The notes: generated from the sequence alone by a model not told the origin. A stretch of 64,000 nt of DNA from an uncultured Synergistales bacterium (GCA_905235735.1 CAJOMU010000006.1:60443-124442); one strand, 5' to 3'; counted from the stretch's first letter, positions 44,188-54,118 are shown. Numbers and translations: made by a program.

Positions 44188-46059
44188 TTACTTCACCAGT
44201 GCAAGCGTCATCAATTCATCAATGCGCTTCACAAAATCTGCGGGATCATCAGGAGTAACACCTTCAAGAATCATTGACTGGTCATATAACGTCTTCAGAA
44301 TATCAGAAACCTTCCCGTCATTCACCTTTGACATTTCAAGCAGTTTCTTCACAACAGGGTGATTTGCATTGAGTTCGAGTATTCGCTTCTGCACAGGAGG
44401 ATTCTGACCCATTGCACGGAATGAATATTCCATCTGAACAGACATATTTCCGGCTGACTCACGAATACATGCAGGTGAACTCGTCAGTGTCAGTGAAGGT
44501 CTCACGTTTTCGAGCTTATCTCCGAGAACTTCAAGTGCTTTCTTCTTCAGTGATTCAAATTCAGACTCAAGAGATTTCAATTTCTCTTCGTTGTCCTTCT
44601 TCTCGTCTTCACTGTACGGGCTTACCTCATCACGTGCTATGTTCACGAGTTTATTCGCAGTCTCTGGAAGATTCATTCCCATGCCTGACAGCATGAAATC
44701 ATCAATCGTATCCGTCATCAGCAAAACTTCAAGATTCTTCTCTCTGAATGCTTCAAGTTTCGGTGATGCCTTCAATGCCGAAATGTTATCATTCCCAATC
44801 AGACAATATATTTTATCCTGGCCTGGCTTCATTCGCGATTCATATTCTGCAAGCGTTGTCCATTCATCATTATGTGTCGTCCTGAACAACGAAATCTCAA
44901 GTATCGTCTTTGAATGTTCAGAATCAACAAACATACCTCTCTTGAGAAGTCCTCCGAATGCTGTCCAGAATTTTATATATTTCTCACGGTCTGACGATAA
45001 CAATTTCTTCAGTTCAACCAGAATTTTTCTCTGCGTACTGCGTTTGATTACTCGCGTTACGGGTTCATCCTGCAATATCTCTCGTGAAATGTTCAAAGGC
45101 AGGTCTTCGGAATCAACTACTCCCCTGATGAAATTCATGTACTCTGGGATTAGTTCTTTGCAGTCATTCATGATGAACACGCGGTTAATATACAGACTTA
45201 CACCTTCTGATTCGCGTTTCATGAACATATTATCAGGAGCTTTTGAAGGAATAAACAACAGACCTTTGAAGTTAGTTGCACCCTCTGCATTAATCTTTAT
45301 GTGCATTAATGGGTCTTGCCAGTCATGCGTCAGATGTTTATAGAACTCGTTGTATTCTTCCTCCGTAACTTCGCTGTCTGGTCTCTGCCAGATTGCCTTC
45401 TGTGAATTCAGAACCTTATCCTTGAAGACTACAGGCCAAGAAATAAAATCTGAATACTTCGATATAATTTCACGTATAACCCACTCATCTGAATAGTCCT
45501 TGAAACCGTCTTCGGGATTCTTATTTTCCCTGAGATATAACGTTACTGTAGTTCCGCATTCTGGTCTTTGCTCTGCATCTTCAATCGTGTATGAGCCATC
45601 GCCGTCCGACATGAATTTATATGTCTCAGCAGAACCTAATTTACGTGTGAGAACTTCAACTTTATCTGCGACCATGAAGACAGAATAGAATCCTACGCCG
45701 AACTGACCTATTAATTCATTCTCTGCATTCTCATTCTTGGCGGCCTTCAGAAACTCTTTCGTTCCCGACTTTGCTATAGTTCCGAGATACGCAATCAGAT
45801 CATCTTTCGACATTCCTATTCCGTTATCGCTGACTGAAAGAATCTTTTTCTCACTGTCTGACGTGATTAATATTTCGGGTTTCGTGTTCTCGGCTAATTC
45901 TGAATCTTTAAGACATTCAATACGTCTCTTGTCTAATGCATCAGAAGCATTTGATATAAGCTCGCGTAAAAATATATCCCTGTTTGAATACACTGAGCTT
46001 ATCATCATTCTCAATAACTCTGCGGCTTCTGACTGAAAGTAAAATTTTTCTTCGCTCAT
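44188..46059 (-). CDS. htpG: Chaperone HtpG (Hsp90)
   Basis: A 623-residue Hsp90 with the N-terminal ATPase pocket (ELISNASDALDKRR, LSVSDNGIGMSKDDL, IGQFGVGFYSVF), the middle domain with the catalytic-loop RGVVDSEDLPLNISRE, and a C-terminal dimerisation part. MSEEKFYFQSEA, starting at ATG 46059, is the usual start; six codons upstream an in-frame ATG (46077) lies in a hairpin and is less likely. The acidic protein gene follows three bases later. Confidence 0.93.
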   Translation of the reverse strand: MSEEKFYFQSEAAELLRMMISSVYSNRDIFLRELISNASDALDKRRIECLKDSELAENTKPEILITSDSEKKILSVSDNGIGMSKDDLIAYLGTIAKSGTKEFLKAAKNENAENELIGQFGVGFYSVFMVADKVEVLTRKLGSAETYKFMSDGDGSYTIEDAEQRPECGTTVTLYLRENKNPEDGFKDYSDEWVIREIISKYSDFISWPVVFKDKVLNSQKAIWQRPDSEVTEEEYNEFYKHLTHDWQDPLMHIKINAEGATNFKGLLFIPSKAPDNMFMKRESEGVSLYINRVFIMNDCKELIPEYMNFIRGVVDSEDLPLNISREILQDEPVTRVIKRSTQRKILVELKKLLSSDREKYIKFWTAFGGLLKRGMFVDSEHSKTILEISLFRTTHNDEWTTLAEYESRMKPGQDKIYCLIGNDNISALKASPKLEAFREKNLEVLLMTDTIDDFMLSGMGMNLPETANKLVNIARDEVSPYSEDEKKDNEEKLKSLESEFESLKKKALEVLGDKLENVRPSLTLTSSPACIRESAGNMSVQMEYSFRAMGQNPPVQKRILELNANHPVVKKLLEMSKVNDGKVSDILKTLYDQSMILEGVTPDDPADFVKRIDELMTLALVK

Positions 46060-46080
46060 TATCTCTTTACCTGACATAAA

Positions 46081-46112
46081 GCCGGAGACATGCTGACTTA
46101 CATACCTCCGGC
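46081..46112 (-). terminator. Perfect hairpin between rpmF and htpG
   Basis: GCCGGAG (46081-46087) pairs exactly with CTCCGGC (46106-46112). On the minus strand it is followed only by TTT, so it is a weak terminator or a leader hairpin before htpG. Confidence 0.45.
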
Positions 46113-46138
46113 CATCGTTAATATCTCATTCTCCCTGA

Positions 46139-46339
46139 CTAACTTGCTGCTTCTTCTGTCTTAATCTTCACAACCTGACGACCGCGATAGTAACCGCATG
46201 ACGGACAAGCGTGATGAGCTAACGTAACTTCACCGCATTTAGGGCAGCTCATAGTTTCTGGTGCGCTCAGTGCTCCGAGCCAGTGTGCTTTACGCTGGGC
46301 TGTACGGGCATGAGATACTTTTCTTTTCGGTGTTGCCAT
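46139..46339 (-). CDS. rpmF: Ribosomal protein L32
   Basis: A 66-residue large-subunit protein with MATPKRKVSHARTAQR at the start and a zinc ribbon, CPKCG and CPSCG. ATG 46339 has GGGGGA nine bases upstream; the longer frame includes the ribosome site and is rejected. It follows the YceD gene, the usual bacterial pairing. Confidence 0.95.
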   Translation of the reverse strand: MATPKRKVSHARTAQRKAHWLGALSAPETMSCPKCGEVTLAHHACPSCGYYRGRQVVKIKTEEAAS

Positions 46340-46361
46340 GATTAAAAATCCCCCTGATTTA

Positions 46362-46913
46362 TTATTCAACTATGAAATTTTTCAGTGCTTCAAGTCTTGG
46401 GTCTATATTTTCATTCTTACATGAACATGTTCCTTCGTTCAAATCAGCTCCGCATTCGGGACATAAACCTTTGCAGTCTTCACGGCATAATACTTTCGTG
46501 GGAAGCAAAGTGTAAATGCTCTCCTCAATCTGCGGCATAATATCAAGAACGTGCCCGAAATTATTCACTTCGACAGGCATATAGTCATCAAGTTCATCAA
46601 GACCTTCAGCACTATGCGAATAATAAAGATACATTAATTTTTCTGATATTTCAAGTTGCGCAGGTTTGAGACATCTCGCACATTCACCGACAATTTCAGC
46701 GTGAACATCAAGCTCAAGAATCAAAACGTCATCTTCAAGCCAATGTGATAAAGCATCAATATGAAATCCATCGGGGAACTCGAAAGTCTGCCCCTCGAAA
46801 ATCAGAACTCCTCCCTGAAATTTGAACTCAGAGAATGTTTCAGTCTCATTGTCTCTTCTGGGAGGAAGATTTATTAAAGCCTTCTGGCCTTCGTGAAAAA
46901 GTTCGTTATTCAA
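46362..46913 (-). CDS. YceD/DUF177 family protein
   Basis: A 183-residue protein of the family regularly found before rpmF and linked to 23S rRNA or ribosome assembly. CARCLKPAQLEISEKL is the central motif and the C-terminus has several Cys (LCREDCKGLCPECGADL), a possible zinc site. The start is TTG 46913, overlapping ackA by eight bases. Confidence 0.85.
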   Translation of the reverse strand: MNNELFHEGQKALINLPPRRDNETETFSEFKFQGGVLIFEGQTFEFPDGFHIDALSHWLEDDVLILELDVHAEIVGECARCLKPAQLEISEKLMYLYYSHSAEGLDELDDYMPVEVNNFGHVLDIMPQIEESIYTLLPTKVLCREDCKGLCPECGADLNEGTCSCKNENIDPRLEALKNFIVE

Positions 46914-48102
46914 ATACTATTCTCTTTGTTTCGCGCGCAATCATAAGCTCTTCGTTTGTTGGAACTACGAGAACTTTCACCTTTGAATCTTCCGTGCTTA
47001 TAATCGCTTCTTTTCCGCGTACTTTATTCTTTTCTGAATCAATCTTAACGCCCATAAATCCGAGACCTTTGCAGACTGCTTCACGTGTCTCAGGACTATT
47101 CTCACCGATACCTGCCGTGAATACGAGGACATCAAGACCTTCCATAGCTACAGTGTAAGCTCCGACATACTTTTTGATCCCGTATTCGAGCATTTCAATT
47201 GCTAGCCTTGCACGGTCATTGCCTTTTGATGCTGCTGCTTCGACATCGCGTAAATCACTGCTTACACCTGATATGCCAAGCAATCCGCTTTTCTTGTTCA
47301 TGAAGTTGTTCATTTCATCTGCGCTGTACTTCGTGATGTTCTGAACAAACGGAACACATGCAGGATCCATGTCGCCGGTTCTAGTTCCCATGAGTACACC
47401 TGCAAGAGGCGTTAATCCCATTGAAGTATCAATGCACTTTCCATTCTTGACGGCAGTAATTGAGCTTCCGTTTCCTAAATGGCAGGTTATCATCTTGAGT
47501 TCGCTTAACGGCTTTCCGAGAATCTCCGCAGTCCTGAGCGCGACAAAATGATGGCTCGTTCCATGTGCACCGTATCTTCTTACTCTGTGCGTCTCGTAGA
47601 ACTCCCAAGGAAGACCGTACATGTATGCGTAATCTGGCATGGTCTGGTGAAACGCTGTATCGAAGACCACGACGTTGGGCAGTTTTGGCAATGCGTGCTG
47701 AATTGCTTCGATTCCCATTATATGGCCGGGATTGTGAAGAGGTGCGAGAGGTATGCACTGACGAAGACCGTCAACAACTTTATCATCAACGAGAACTGAT
47801 TCCTTGTAGAGGTCTCCACCTGACACTATGCGATGTCCTGCCGCTGAAATTTCATCGAGTGAGCTTAATACTCCGTGATCTTTGTCGAGCAATGCTTCAA
47901 GAACAAGATTCATTGCAACTTTGTGATCTTTGATTTCCGTCTCAATCTTGAAGGGATCTGCACCTGTTTTTCTGTGCGTAATGTTTGAACCATCTATGCC
48001 AATGCGATCAACGAGACCTTTTGCACTTACTGATTCATTATCCATGTCGAATAACTGATATTTTAGGGAGGAACTTCCGCAGTTGATTACGAGAATTTTC
48101 AT
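46906..48102 (-). CDS. ackA: Acetate kinase
   Basis: A 398-residue enzyme making ATP and acetate from acetyl phosphate, a main energy step in fermentation. VINCGSSSLKYQLFD is the phosphate loop, and HLGNGSSITAVKNGKCIDTSMG and GIGENSPETRE are family signatures. phosphotransacetylase is not in the window. ackA leads the operon ackA-yceD-rpmF. Confidence 0.95.
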   Translation of the reverse strand: MKILVINCGSSSLKYQLFDMDNESVSAKGLVDRIGIDGSNITHRKTGADPFKIETEIKDHKVAMNLVLEALLDKDHGVLSSLDEISAAGHRIVSGGDLYKESVLVDDKVVDGLRQCIPLAPLHNPGHIMGIEAIQHALPKLPNVVVFDTAFHQTMPDYAYMYGLPWEFYETHRVRRYGAHGTSHHFVALRTAEILGKPLSELKMITCHLGNGSSITAVKNGKCIDTSMGLTPLAGVLMGTRTGDMDPACVPFVQNITKYSADEMNNFMNKKSGLLGISGVSSDLRDVEAAASKGNDRARLAIEMLEYGIKKYVGAYTVAMEGLDVLVFTAGIGENSPETREAVCKGLGFMGVKIDSEKNKVRGKEAIISTEDSKVKVLVVPTNEELMIARETKRIVFE

Positions 48103-48136
48103 GAGCTATATGAATACCTGCCTTCGTATATAAAAA

Positions 48137-48226
48137 TGGCGGAGACGTAGAGATTTGAACTCTAGGAACAGCAAGCTGCTCAGTTGATTTCGAGTCAACC
48201 GCCTTCGACCACTCGGCCACGTCTCC
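48137..48226 (-). tRNA. tRNA-Ser (anticodon CGA)
   Basis: A 90-base class II tRNA. The acceptor stem pairs GGAGACG (48226-48220) with CGTCTCC near 48141; the discriminator is G and CCA is encoded at 48139-48137. The anticodon loop CTCGAAA gives CGA (complement at 48190-48192), reading UCG. The long variable arm fits tRNA-Ser. Confidence 0.95.
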
Positions 48227-48263
48227 ACATAAAGCAATATGTGATATGAAAAGTTGACGAATA

Positions 48264-48293
48264 ATTATACCTGCGCAATTAATTTATTGTCAA
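48264..48293 (-). promoter_or_regulatory. Promoter for tRNA-Ser(CGA)
   Basis: On the minus strand a perfect TTGACA (48293-48288), an 18-base spacer and TATAAT (48269-48264), 38 bases before the tRNA start. The ackA operon could also read from it. Confidence 0.75.
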
Positions 48294-48302
48294 TTTGAAT
48301 TT

Positions 48303-48920
48303 TCACAGCCACCTCATATAATAAATCTTCAATACACTTATCTCATACTCAGGGCCGAACAAGCTCATCAACACACAGCTTCTATGTGCTCCATCAAGAA
48401 GAACGTTATGATCATCAACAATAATTGCTCCCTTGCGAATATCATATCCATCGTTGGTAATACGTCTTATTGTATCGTTATATCTGGCTACATCTCTGTC
48501 AATAAGAGCATGTATATCTTCATCAGGATGCCAATACTCAAAACATTTTCTGGAAAATGCTCTATAACTTTCCTCATCTCCTCTAATGTAAGTATAAATA
48601 GGACTATCACACAAAGAAGATTTTTTATCTTGAAGCTGTATATTTATATCTCCGAGTTTGATTGTGTCTATTTCATATTTCCGTACAGGTTGGCTGATAA
48701 TATAATTCTTCAGCATGTCATTGCCATCATTATTCAGCCACGTATCACCAACATAGAAGCGCGAATCATTACGCATTCGCCTCAAGAGCAAAGGACGGCC
48801 AACCAAACGATAACATTTAAGGAAAATATGATGAGGAAAAAACATGACTGTCTTTACCAAAAATTCTTTGTATTTCTTCTCGCGAATTAACTGCTTAGCC
48901 TTCAGGAATTTTTCTTTCAT
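48303..48920 (-). CDS. ParB/sulfiredoxin-fold protein, unknown function
   Basis: A 205-residue protein. The N-terminal half is basic and helical (KEKFLKAKQLIREKKYKEFL). The C-terminal half has GAIIVDDHNVLLDGAHRSCVLMSLFG, which matches the ParB/Srx fold loop with the DGxHR motif. Such loops often act on nucleotides or are found with polysaccharide genes. It lies between the mcp terminator and tRNA-Ser. AGGTCTTCTTT upstream gives a reasonable ribosome site. Function not assigned. Confidence 0.6.
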   Translation of the reverse strand: MKEKFLKAKQLIREKKYKEFLVKTVMFFPHHIFLKCYRLVGRPLLLRRMRNDSRFYVGDTWLNNDGNDMLKNYIISQPVRKYEIDTIKLGDINIQLQDKKSSLCDSPIYTYIRGDEESYRAFSRKCFEYWHPDEDIHALIDRDVARYNDTIRRITNDGYDIRKGAIIVDDHNVLLDGAHRSCVLMSLFGPEYEISVLKIYYMRWL

Positions 48921-48950
48921 TCAAAGAAGACCTCCGCTGAACTCAGGCAC

Positions 48951-48984
48951 AAAAAAACGCCCGGACATAAATTTATCCGAACGT
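48951..48984 (-). terminator. Terminator downstream of the chemoreceptor gene
   Basis: ACGCCCGGA (48957-48965) pairs with TCCGAACGT (48976-48984) using two wobble pairs; on the minus strand a seven-base T run follows. It lies about 200 bases after the mcp stop. Confidence 0.75.
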
Positions 48985-49071
48985 CTTTTATCTATGTGAA
49001 ACGAATCACTGTTCTCTTTATGGTCTACATTGGAATTGGAATTTTGTGTGAAGTGCGAAGATAGTACATGC

Positions 49072-49099
49072 GAGCCACGAGCCACGAGCCACGAGCCAC
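49072..49099. repeat. Four tandem copies of the heptamer GAGCCAC
   Basis: Four perfect units in the 270-base gap between the ParB-like gene and the chemoreceptor gene. The gap also holds the mcp terminator at 48951-48984; I see no gene in it. It is the second 7-base tandem repeat in the window, with a different unit from the tract at 3211-3266. Confidence 0.9.
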
Positions 49100-49190
49100 A
49101 TTATACTGATTTAGCTTCATTTTTGTCAATCCCTTCTTTGATTGATTTTGATGAAATGATTTTACATGTTTCTTCTTCATTGTCAATTCA

Positions 49191-50858
49191 TCACTTGAAA
49201 TATGATACTGCATCCTTGAGATCCTCTGCTAGTTCATTCATCGTGTCCGTGTCCTCTGATACATGCTTCACATTGGCCGCTACTGTCTCTATCGATGCCG
49301 CTACTTCCTCATTCGTCGCTGAGGTCTCTTCAGATATTGCTGCAAGGTCTGTTACTTCATTCATGATCGTATCTTTGATGTCCTCAAGCTGCTTCGTTAT
49401 GTCTGACACCGAAGATATTTCATTGACTGACAGCTTTATGTTTTCTGCTAACGTTCTGAACTTCTCAAGTGTAGATGCAAGGAGATTACCTTCTTCTGTG
49501 ATTAGTTCCCTTACATGTTCAGCCTGTCCTACACAATCACCGGATAATTCACTTATCTCTGCGGCAATATCGTTTATCTGTTCTGCCGAATCATTTGAAT
49601 CCTCCGCCAGCTTCTTTATCTCCGCCGCCACAACTCCGAATCCCTTTCCTGCTTCACCTGCACGTGCCGCTTCTATTCCCGCATTCAGTGAGAGTAAGTT
49701 CGTCTGTGATGCAATATCCGTTATCATTCTCACACGTCCGCCTATCTTCGCTATTGCCTCATTTGTAGCGTGAATCTTCTGCGTTATCATGTCTATCGCA
49801 TTCGAGGATTTCTTCGATGATTCTGCTGCACTCTCTATGTATTCAAGTGCTTCACTGTTTGCATCTCTCATCGTTCCTGAATGCGTGCTTAGGTTCTCGA
49901 CATTCTTCACTGCCTGTTCAATTACTCCGCCCATATTGTTCACATTCTCGTTTATATGTCTCACACTTCCGGCCATGCTTACCGTTGTCTGTGCTAGTGC
50001 CTGCATTGATTCTACGATTTGTGATGACGCATAAGATGAATCCTTTGCAAGTTCAGATGTAGATTTCACTGTGTCGGTCAATGAGAACGCTGCATTCTGA
50101 ATCTTTCTCACTGCATCGTTAAGTATTCTGCTCAAAGTTTCTGCGGCTGTGATTAACTGTGAAGTCTCATATATGCTGCTCTTTGCTGAAATTTTTTCAT
50201 CGAAATCCACATCAAGGAGCTTTTCGATTCTTGCGGCTACTTCCTTGAGAGGATTAGCTACGTTTCTGGCTACAATGACGGTTATTATCCCGAAGAATAT
50301 TATCAGTAATGCGCTTATTGTTATTATTATCATGTAAATACTTCTCTCGGCCTCCTGAATCTCCGTTGCAGGTTTACCTGAGAAAGCCATTCCGTAAACT
50401 TTTGTTTTGAATTTTATCGGCATATAGTAGACGTGATAATCAATACCGTTAATCTTCACACTGTCAGAATAATAATCATTGCCCATACTTACCGCATTCC
50501 ATACAGCATTTGATGCAGGAGTTCCCTCTATACGTTTGCCTTCTGAATTTCGTATCGTGGTCATGAAACGTATATTTTCCTTGAACAGCGTAAAGTCCAC
50601 ACCCGTGCTTCTCATTGAATCGATATATGAAGTGTCATAACGTATGAAACCGTCAACAAGGTCATTATTGTTCACGATGTCATACTCGTAATATTCTCTG
50701 AGAGCTTTTGCCGCTACGATTAACTGTTCCTTTGTGGATTCCTTTAGATTTCTGATGAATACACGTGATGTTATGATTGCGATGATGATTACTGCGAGGA
50801 TTAGGGGAATTAATGCCAGCATAATGAGCACTGATTTGATGCTAAGATTTTTCTTCAT
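49191..50858 (-). CDS. Methyl-accepting chemotaxis protein
   Basis: A 555-residue transmembrane chemoreceptor. Membrane helix 1 is at about 9-30, a periplasmic single-Cache-like sensor domain (30-190) has [21 protein letters not shown], helix 2 is at about 188-210, then HAMP and a signalling coiled coil with the tip [26 protein letters not shown]. It sends signals to CheA, and so to CheY and the motor encoded at 20-28 kb. Ligand unknown. Confidence 0.92.
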   Translation of the reverse strand: MKKNLSIKSVLIMLALIPLILAVIIIAIITSRVFIRNLKESTKEQLIVAAKALREYYEYDIVNNNDLVDGFIRYDTSYIDSMRSTGVDFTLFKENIRFMTTIRNSEGKRIEGTPASNAVWNAVSMGNDYYSDSVKINGIDYHVYYMPIKFKTKVYGMAFSGKPATEIQEAERSIYMIIITISALLIIFFGIITVIVARNVANPLKEVAARIEKLLDVDFDEKISAKSSIYETSQLITAAETLSRILNDAVRKIQNAAFSLTDTVKSTSELAKDSSYASSQIVESMQALAQTTVSMAGSVRHINENVNNMGGVIEQAVKNVENLSTHSGTMRDANSEALEYIESAAESSKKSSNAIDMITQKIHATNEAIAKIGGRVRMITDIASQTNLLSLNAGIEAARAGEAGKGFGVVAAEIKKLAEDSNDSAEQINDIAAEISELSGDCVGQAEHVRELITEEGNLLASTLEKFRTLAENIKLSVNEISSVSDITKQLEDIKDTIMNEVTDLAAISEETSATNEEVAASIETVAANVKHVSEDTDTMNELAEDLKDAVSYFK

Positions 50859-50884
50859 GAGATATACGCTCCATTCTCATTAAT

Positions 50885-51811
50885 TTATTTTATGCCAGTG
50901 ATATTTTTTGCTTCATAAGGTGTCTGCTGATACACGAAATAGTTCAGCCAGTTTGAATATAACAAGTTGGCACTTGAACGCCATGTACATACGGGAGTTT
51001 TAGTGTCATCATCATTCGGGAAATAGTTCACTGGAATCTGAATCGGCAGACCAGCTTTCTTATCTCTCCAGTATTCAAGTGCTAATGTCTCAGGGTCATA
51101 CTCAGAATGTCCTGTGATGAACAACTGCCTTCCTCCATTTGTGGAGATTGCATATACTCCTGCTTCATCACTCTCTGATAAAATTTTAAGCGCAGGAACT
51201 TTATTAATATCACTGCGCATTATTGTTGTATGTCGTGAATGAGGAACCATGAAGACATCATCAGAACCTCTAAACAGAATCGAACCTTTATGCGTAACCC
51301 TATGACGGAAGACCCCGAATAACTTCTTGGCCAAATGAATCTTTGGTATTCCGTAGTGATAATACAATCCTGCCTGCGCTCCCCAGCATATATGAAATGT
51401 ACTATGAACATGGCTTTTACTCCATTCCATGATAGTACAGAGTTCATTCCAGTAAAATACTTCCTCAAATGCTAAGTGTTCAACTGGTGCACCTGTAATG
51501 ATCATGCCGTCAAAGAAATCATCACGTACAGCATTGAAATTCTTGTAGAACGCGAGCATATGTTCAAGAGGGGTATTCTTAGGAGTTCGTCCGCTCATCG
51601 TGAGTAAATCAATCTCAACCTGAAGAGGAGTATTGCCGATTAAACGTGCTAACTGAGTCTCAGTAACAATTTTTGTCGGCATAAGATTCAGAATTAGAAT
51701 TCTCAGAGGGCGAATATCCTGACTTTGTGCGCGCCTCTGAGTCATCACGAAAATATTCTCGCGTTCAAGAATACTAACCGCAGGTAATCCGCCGGGTATG
51801 TTTATGGGCAT
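50885..51811 (-). CDS. metA: Homoserine O-acyltransferase MetA
   Basis: The first dedicated methionine step, acylating homoserine with succinyl- or acetyl-CoA. The 308-residue chain has [11 protein letters not shown] at the start, the nucleophile Cys in [15 protein letters not shown], and the His/Glu pair in TGHSEYDP. Acyl donor choice in this family depends on single residues, so it may be an acetyl-transferase. It follows the unknown gene by 12 bases. Confidence 0.9.
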   Translation of the reverse strand: MPINIPGGLPAVSILERENIFVMTQRRAQSQDIRPLRILILNLMPTKIVTETQLARLIGNTPLQVEIDLLTMSGRTPKNTPLEHMLAFYKNFNAVRDDFFDGMIITGAPVEHLAFEEVFYWNELCTIMEWSKSHVHSTFHICWGAQAGLYYHYGIPKIHLAKKLFGVFRHRVTHKGSILFRGSDDVFMVPHSRHTTIMRSDINKVPALKILSESDEAGVYAISTNGGRQLFITGHSEYDPETLALEYWRDKKAGLPIQIPVNYFPNDDDTKTPVCTWRSSANLLYSNWLNYFVYQQTPYEAKNITGIK

Positions 51812-51823
51812 AATGAATCACAC

Positions 51824-53230
51824 TTACTCTTCTGGTCTTGGCCTGAACATATCAACGAAGACCTTATGCGTAGTTCCGGGAAGAATACGATAACCTTTCT
51901 TCTCTTTGGTCATCCACAGTGAATAGTCCTTATAGAATGACTGTGCCAAAGCAAGCAGAGATTTCTTCTTGTTCTCCTTGATGTTCTCATAGGGAGTTTT
52001 AAGTCTTCTGTCCTCGTCTGAATCCCACCTGAATGTTCCGACTGCATAGCTGATTGATTTATCCTCTCCTCCGATTGGGAATGCAGGAAGCATTAGCGTA
52101 TGATCTGACCAGTCATAAGTGCCAAGCCCCTGACCAGGCACGAAAATTGCTCTTGGGATTCCATACATGCGTACTCTTGGAACATTGAACATATCAATAT
52201 CCATTCTGCACATGCTTTCGAGAATTGCATAGTTTGCGGCGTAATCAATCGGATTCGATTCAGGCTGACATAACAGCGATGTATCTGCTCTTGCGTTCTT
52301 GGCAGGGACAGTGAGATAGTCGCGTTTCTTGACGAGCATATTCTTGAGTTCACCGCGTCTCATTTGTGCAGACATGTTTGCACATTCATCCGTAATTTTT
52401 TTCGTGCGTCTTGCAATCTTTGCGGCATCAATCTGGGAATACAGAATCTCTTTTGCGATTACCTTTGTGAGTTCGTGAAGCTGCGTAAACTTTTCGGCTT
52501 TAGGTGCGGGTAAGGGGTTAGCTTCATTTTTGCGTGCGGAGTTCACCATCATCATAACTGCACTTTCTGAATCATTGTAGGCTTTGCGTCCCTGCGATAA
52601 TTTCTGACGTTCTGCTTCGCTTCCTTCTCTGTATTCTGGTACGCGCATGTTGACTTTCATGGCCGACATCAGGAATTGATTCATGTTTGAGGCTAATTGT
52701 CTTGAATTCGAGTTAGGTTCATATGTATCTGCAATTGTGAACATGAATTCGTCTCGTTCTGTCTGAGCTTTTTCGAGTTCATTCTGAAGATATGCGATTC
52801 GTGAATCAAGAGTCATTCCGATTGACGGTACTGGTGATTCACTGCCTGTAATGCTGCTCCATGATTCAGCGATGTAATCTGAGAATGTCATTACGGGAAT
52901 GATTCCGCCTGCACATTTTGATTCGAGGAATTTCTTCGGGTCAAAATTCTTCGAGAGGTTCAATATGCCTGGAATATATCCCAGATTAATGAACAGTCTC
53001 TCTTCTGCATCAAAGACCAGTTTAGCCGGATTGCTTTTTGTGTTTGCTTCGATGAGTGCGAAGAGGACATCCCAGTAAGAACTAGCCATGTTCTGCCAGA
53101 TTTTTTGAGCGGCTATTTTGTCATCAGTTTTCTTTGTTGAGAGAAGTGAATTATATTTTTCTGCCTGTGCTGAAAGTTTTTCAACTTCCTGCATAACTTC
53201 TAGTACGTTTGCCCATTTTTTGAATGCCAT
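51824..53230 (-). CDS. Uncharacterised 468-residue protein
   Basis: I do not recognise this family. It has no signal peptide or membrane segment. N-terminal 60 residues are helical (EVMQEVEKLSAQAEKYNSLL), followed by mixed sequence with MTLDSRIAYLQNELEKAQTERDEF (a short coiled coil), and a C-terminal half with conserved-looking aromatic segments (YGIPRAIFVPGQGLGTYDW, DHTLMLPAFPIGGED). GGAGG precedes ATG 53230. It lies between a 14-codon ORF and metA, all on the minus strand. Confidence 0.6.
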   Translation of the reverse strand: MAFKKWANVLEVMQEVEKLSAQAEKYNSLLSTKKTDDKIAAQKIWQNMASSYWDVLFALIEANTKSNPAKLVFDAEERLFINLGYIPGILNLSKNFDPKKFLESKCAGGIIPVMTFSDYIAESWSSITGSESPVPSIGMTLDSRIAYLQNELEKAQTERDEFMFTIADTYEPNSNSRQLASNMNQFLMSAMKVNMRVPEYREGSEAERQKLSQGRKAYNDSESAVMMMVNSARKNEANPLPAPKAEKFTQLHELTKVIAKEILYSQIDAAKIARRTKKITDECANMSAQMRRGELKNMLVKKRDYLTVPAKNARADTSLLCQPESNPIDYAANYAILESMCRMDIDMFNVPRVRMYGIPRAIFVPGQGLGTYDWSDHTLMLPAFPIGGEDKSISYAVGTFRWDSDEDRRLKTPYENIKENKKKSLLALAQSFYKDYSLWMTKEKKGYRILPGTTHKVFVDMFRPRPEE

Positions 53231-53255
53231 TTTGATCTATACCTCCTTCATGTTT

Positions 53256-53300
53256 TTACCATTCTTCAATTGTTGTCGTTGACGCATTAATAGCTGTCAT
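53256..53300 (-). CDS. 14-residue micro-ORF with a strong ribosome site
   Basis: ATG 53300 is preceded by AAAAGGAGG and encodes MTAINASTTTIEEW before TAA at 53256. It starts 15 bases after the sirtuin stop, and the next ribosome site and gene follow it by 25 bases. It could be a real micropeptide, a coupling device or a remnant. Confidence 0.45.
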   Translation of the reverse strand: MTAINASTTTIEEW

Positions 53301-53315
53301 GTATCTTGCCTCCTT

Positions 53316-54038
53316 TTAGCAGAATTCCTTCAGCAATTCATCACGCATAACCGCAACTCCCTTTGATGCAACTTCACGAATCACTCTGAATTTCAATCCA
53401 ACAGGTACACTCACTTCTTTCGGATCAATTAGATATGCCTTCGTACCTCCGCGCAAATCATGAACCAGTCCTGCCGCAGGATACACAACCAATGATGAAC
53501 CAATCACCGCAAATATATCCGCATTGCGTACTTGTCTTGCTGCCTCACTTATCATCGGTACTGCCTCACCAAACCATACGATATGAGGACGCATTAATTC
53601 ACCTTCTGAATTCCTCTCGTCGTATTCCATCTTTCGATAGCCTATATCAACTGCTCTTATTCCTTCATCATCATTAACGGATCTCGCTTTCGTCAGTTCA
53701 CCGTGAAGATGAATCACGTATTTGCTTCCTGCTCTTTCGTGAAGGTTGTCTACGTTCTGAGTGATGATTCTCACATCAAAATTCTTCTGAAGGTCTGCTA
53801 ATATCTTGTGCCCTTCATTGGGTTCTGAATGTTCAAGCTGAGTCCTCAAGTCATTGTAGAAGTCCGTCATGAGTTTCGGGTTTCTATACCAGCCCTGAAT
53901 GCTCGCTACATCTTCAACGCTGTATGTTTCCCATAAACCTCCTGAATCCCGGAACGTTTTGAATCCGCTCTCTGCACTCATTCCTGCTCCTGTCAAAACG
54001 ACTAAACGCTTCTTATTCTCTGCAACGTTCTCTGTCAT
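53316..54038 (-). CDS. Sir2-family NAD-dependent protein deacylase
   Basis: A 240-residue sirtuin that removes acyl groups from lysines using NAD. GAGMSAESGFKTFRD, TQNVDNLHERAG and HLHGELTKA with the catalytic His are intact, as are IVWFGEAVP and SSLVVYPAAG. The four zinc-binding Cys of most sirtuins are missing; the region reads VNDDEGIRAVDIGYRKMEYDE instead. Zinc-free sirtuins are known in other bacteria, so it may still be active. GGGGAGAG precedes ATG 54038. Confidence 0.85.
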   Translation of the reverse strand: MTENVAENKKRLVVLTGAGMSAESGFKTFRDSGGLWETYSVEDVASIQGWYRNPKLMTDFYNDLRTQLEHSEPNEGHKILADLQKNFDVRIITQNVDNLHERAGSKYVIHLHGELTKARSVNDDEGIRAVDIGYRKMEYDERNSEGELMRPHIVWFGEAVPMISEAARQVRNADIFAVIGSSLVVYPAAGLVHDLRGGTKAYLIDPKEVSVPVGLKFRVIREVASKGVAVMRDELLKEFC

Positions 54039-54118
54039 GAAAATTCACTCTCCCCTTGTATAATTATGAATTGAAGAAATGATAGCACAATCAATTTTTA
54101 TCATGGAGGAGATTACGA

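Noticed and set aside
44591..45343. 250-residue + strand ORF opposite htpG
   Set aside because: Antisense to a well-conserved gene with no ribosome site and no protein-like pattern of its own.
49030..49773. 247-residue + strand ORF opposite the chemoreceptor gene
   Set aside because: It is Ser/Ala-rich and exactly antisense to the conserved signalling domain of the chemoreceptor; an artefact of codon use.
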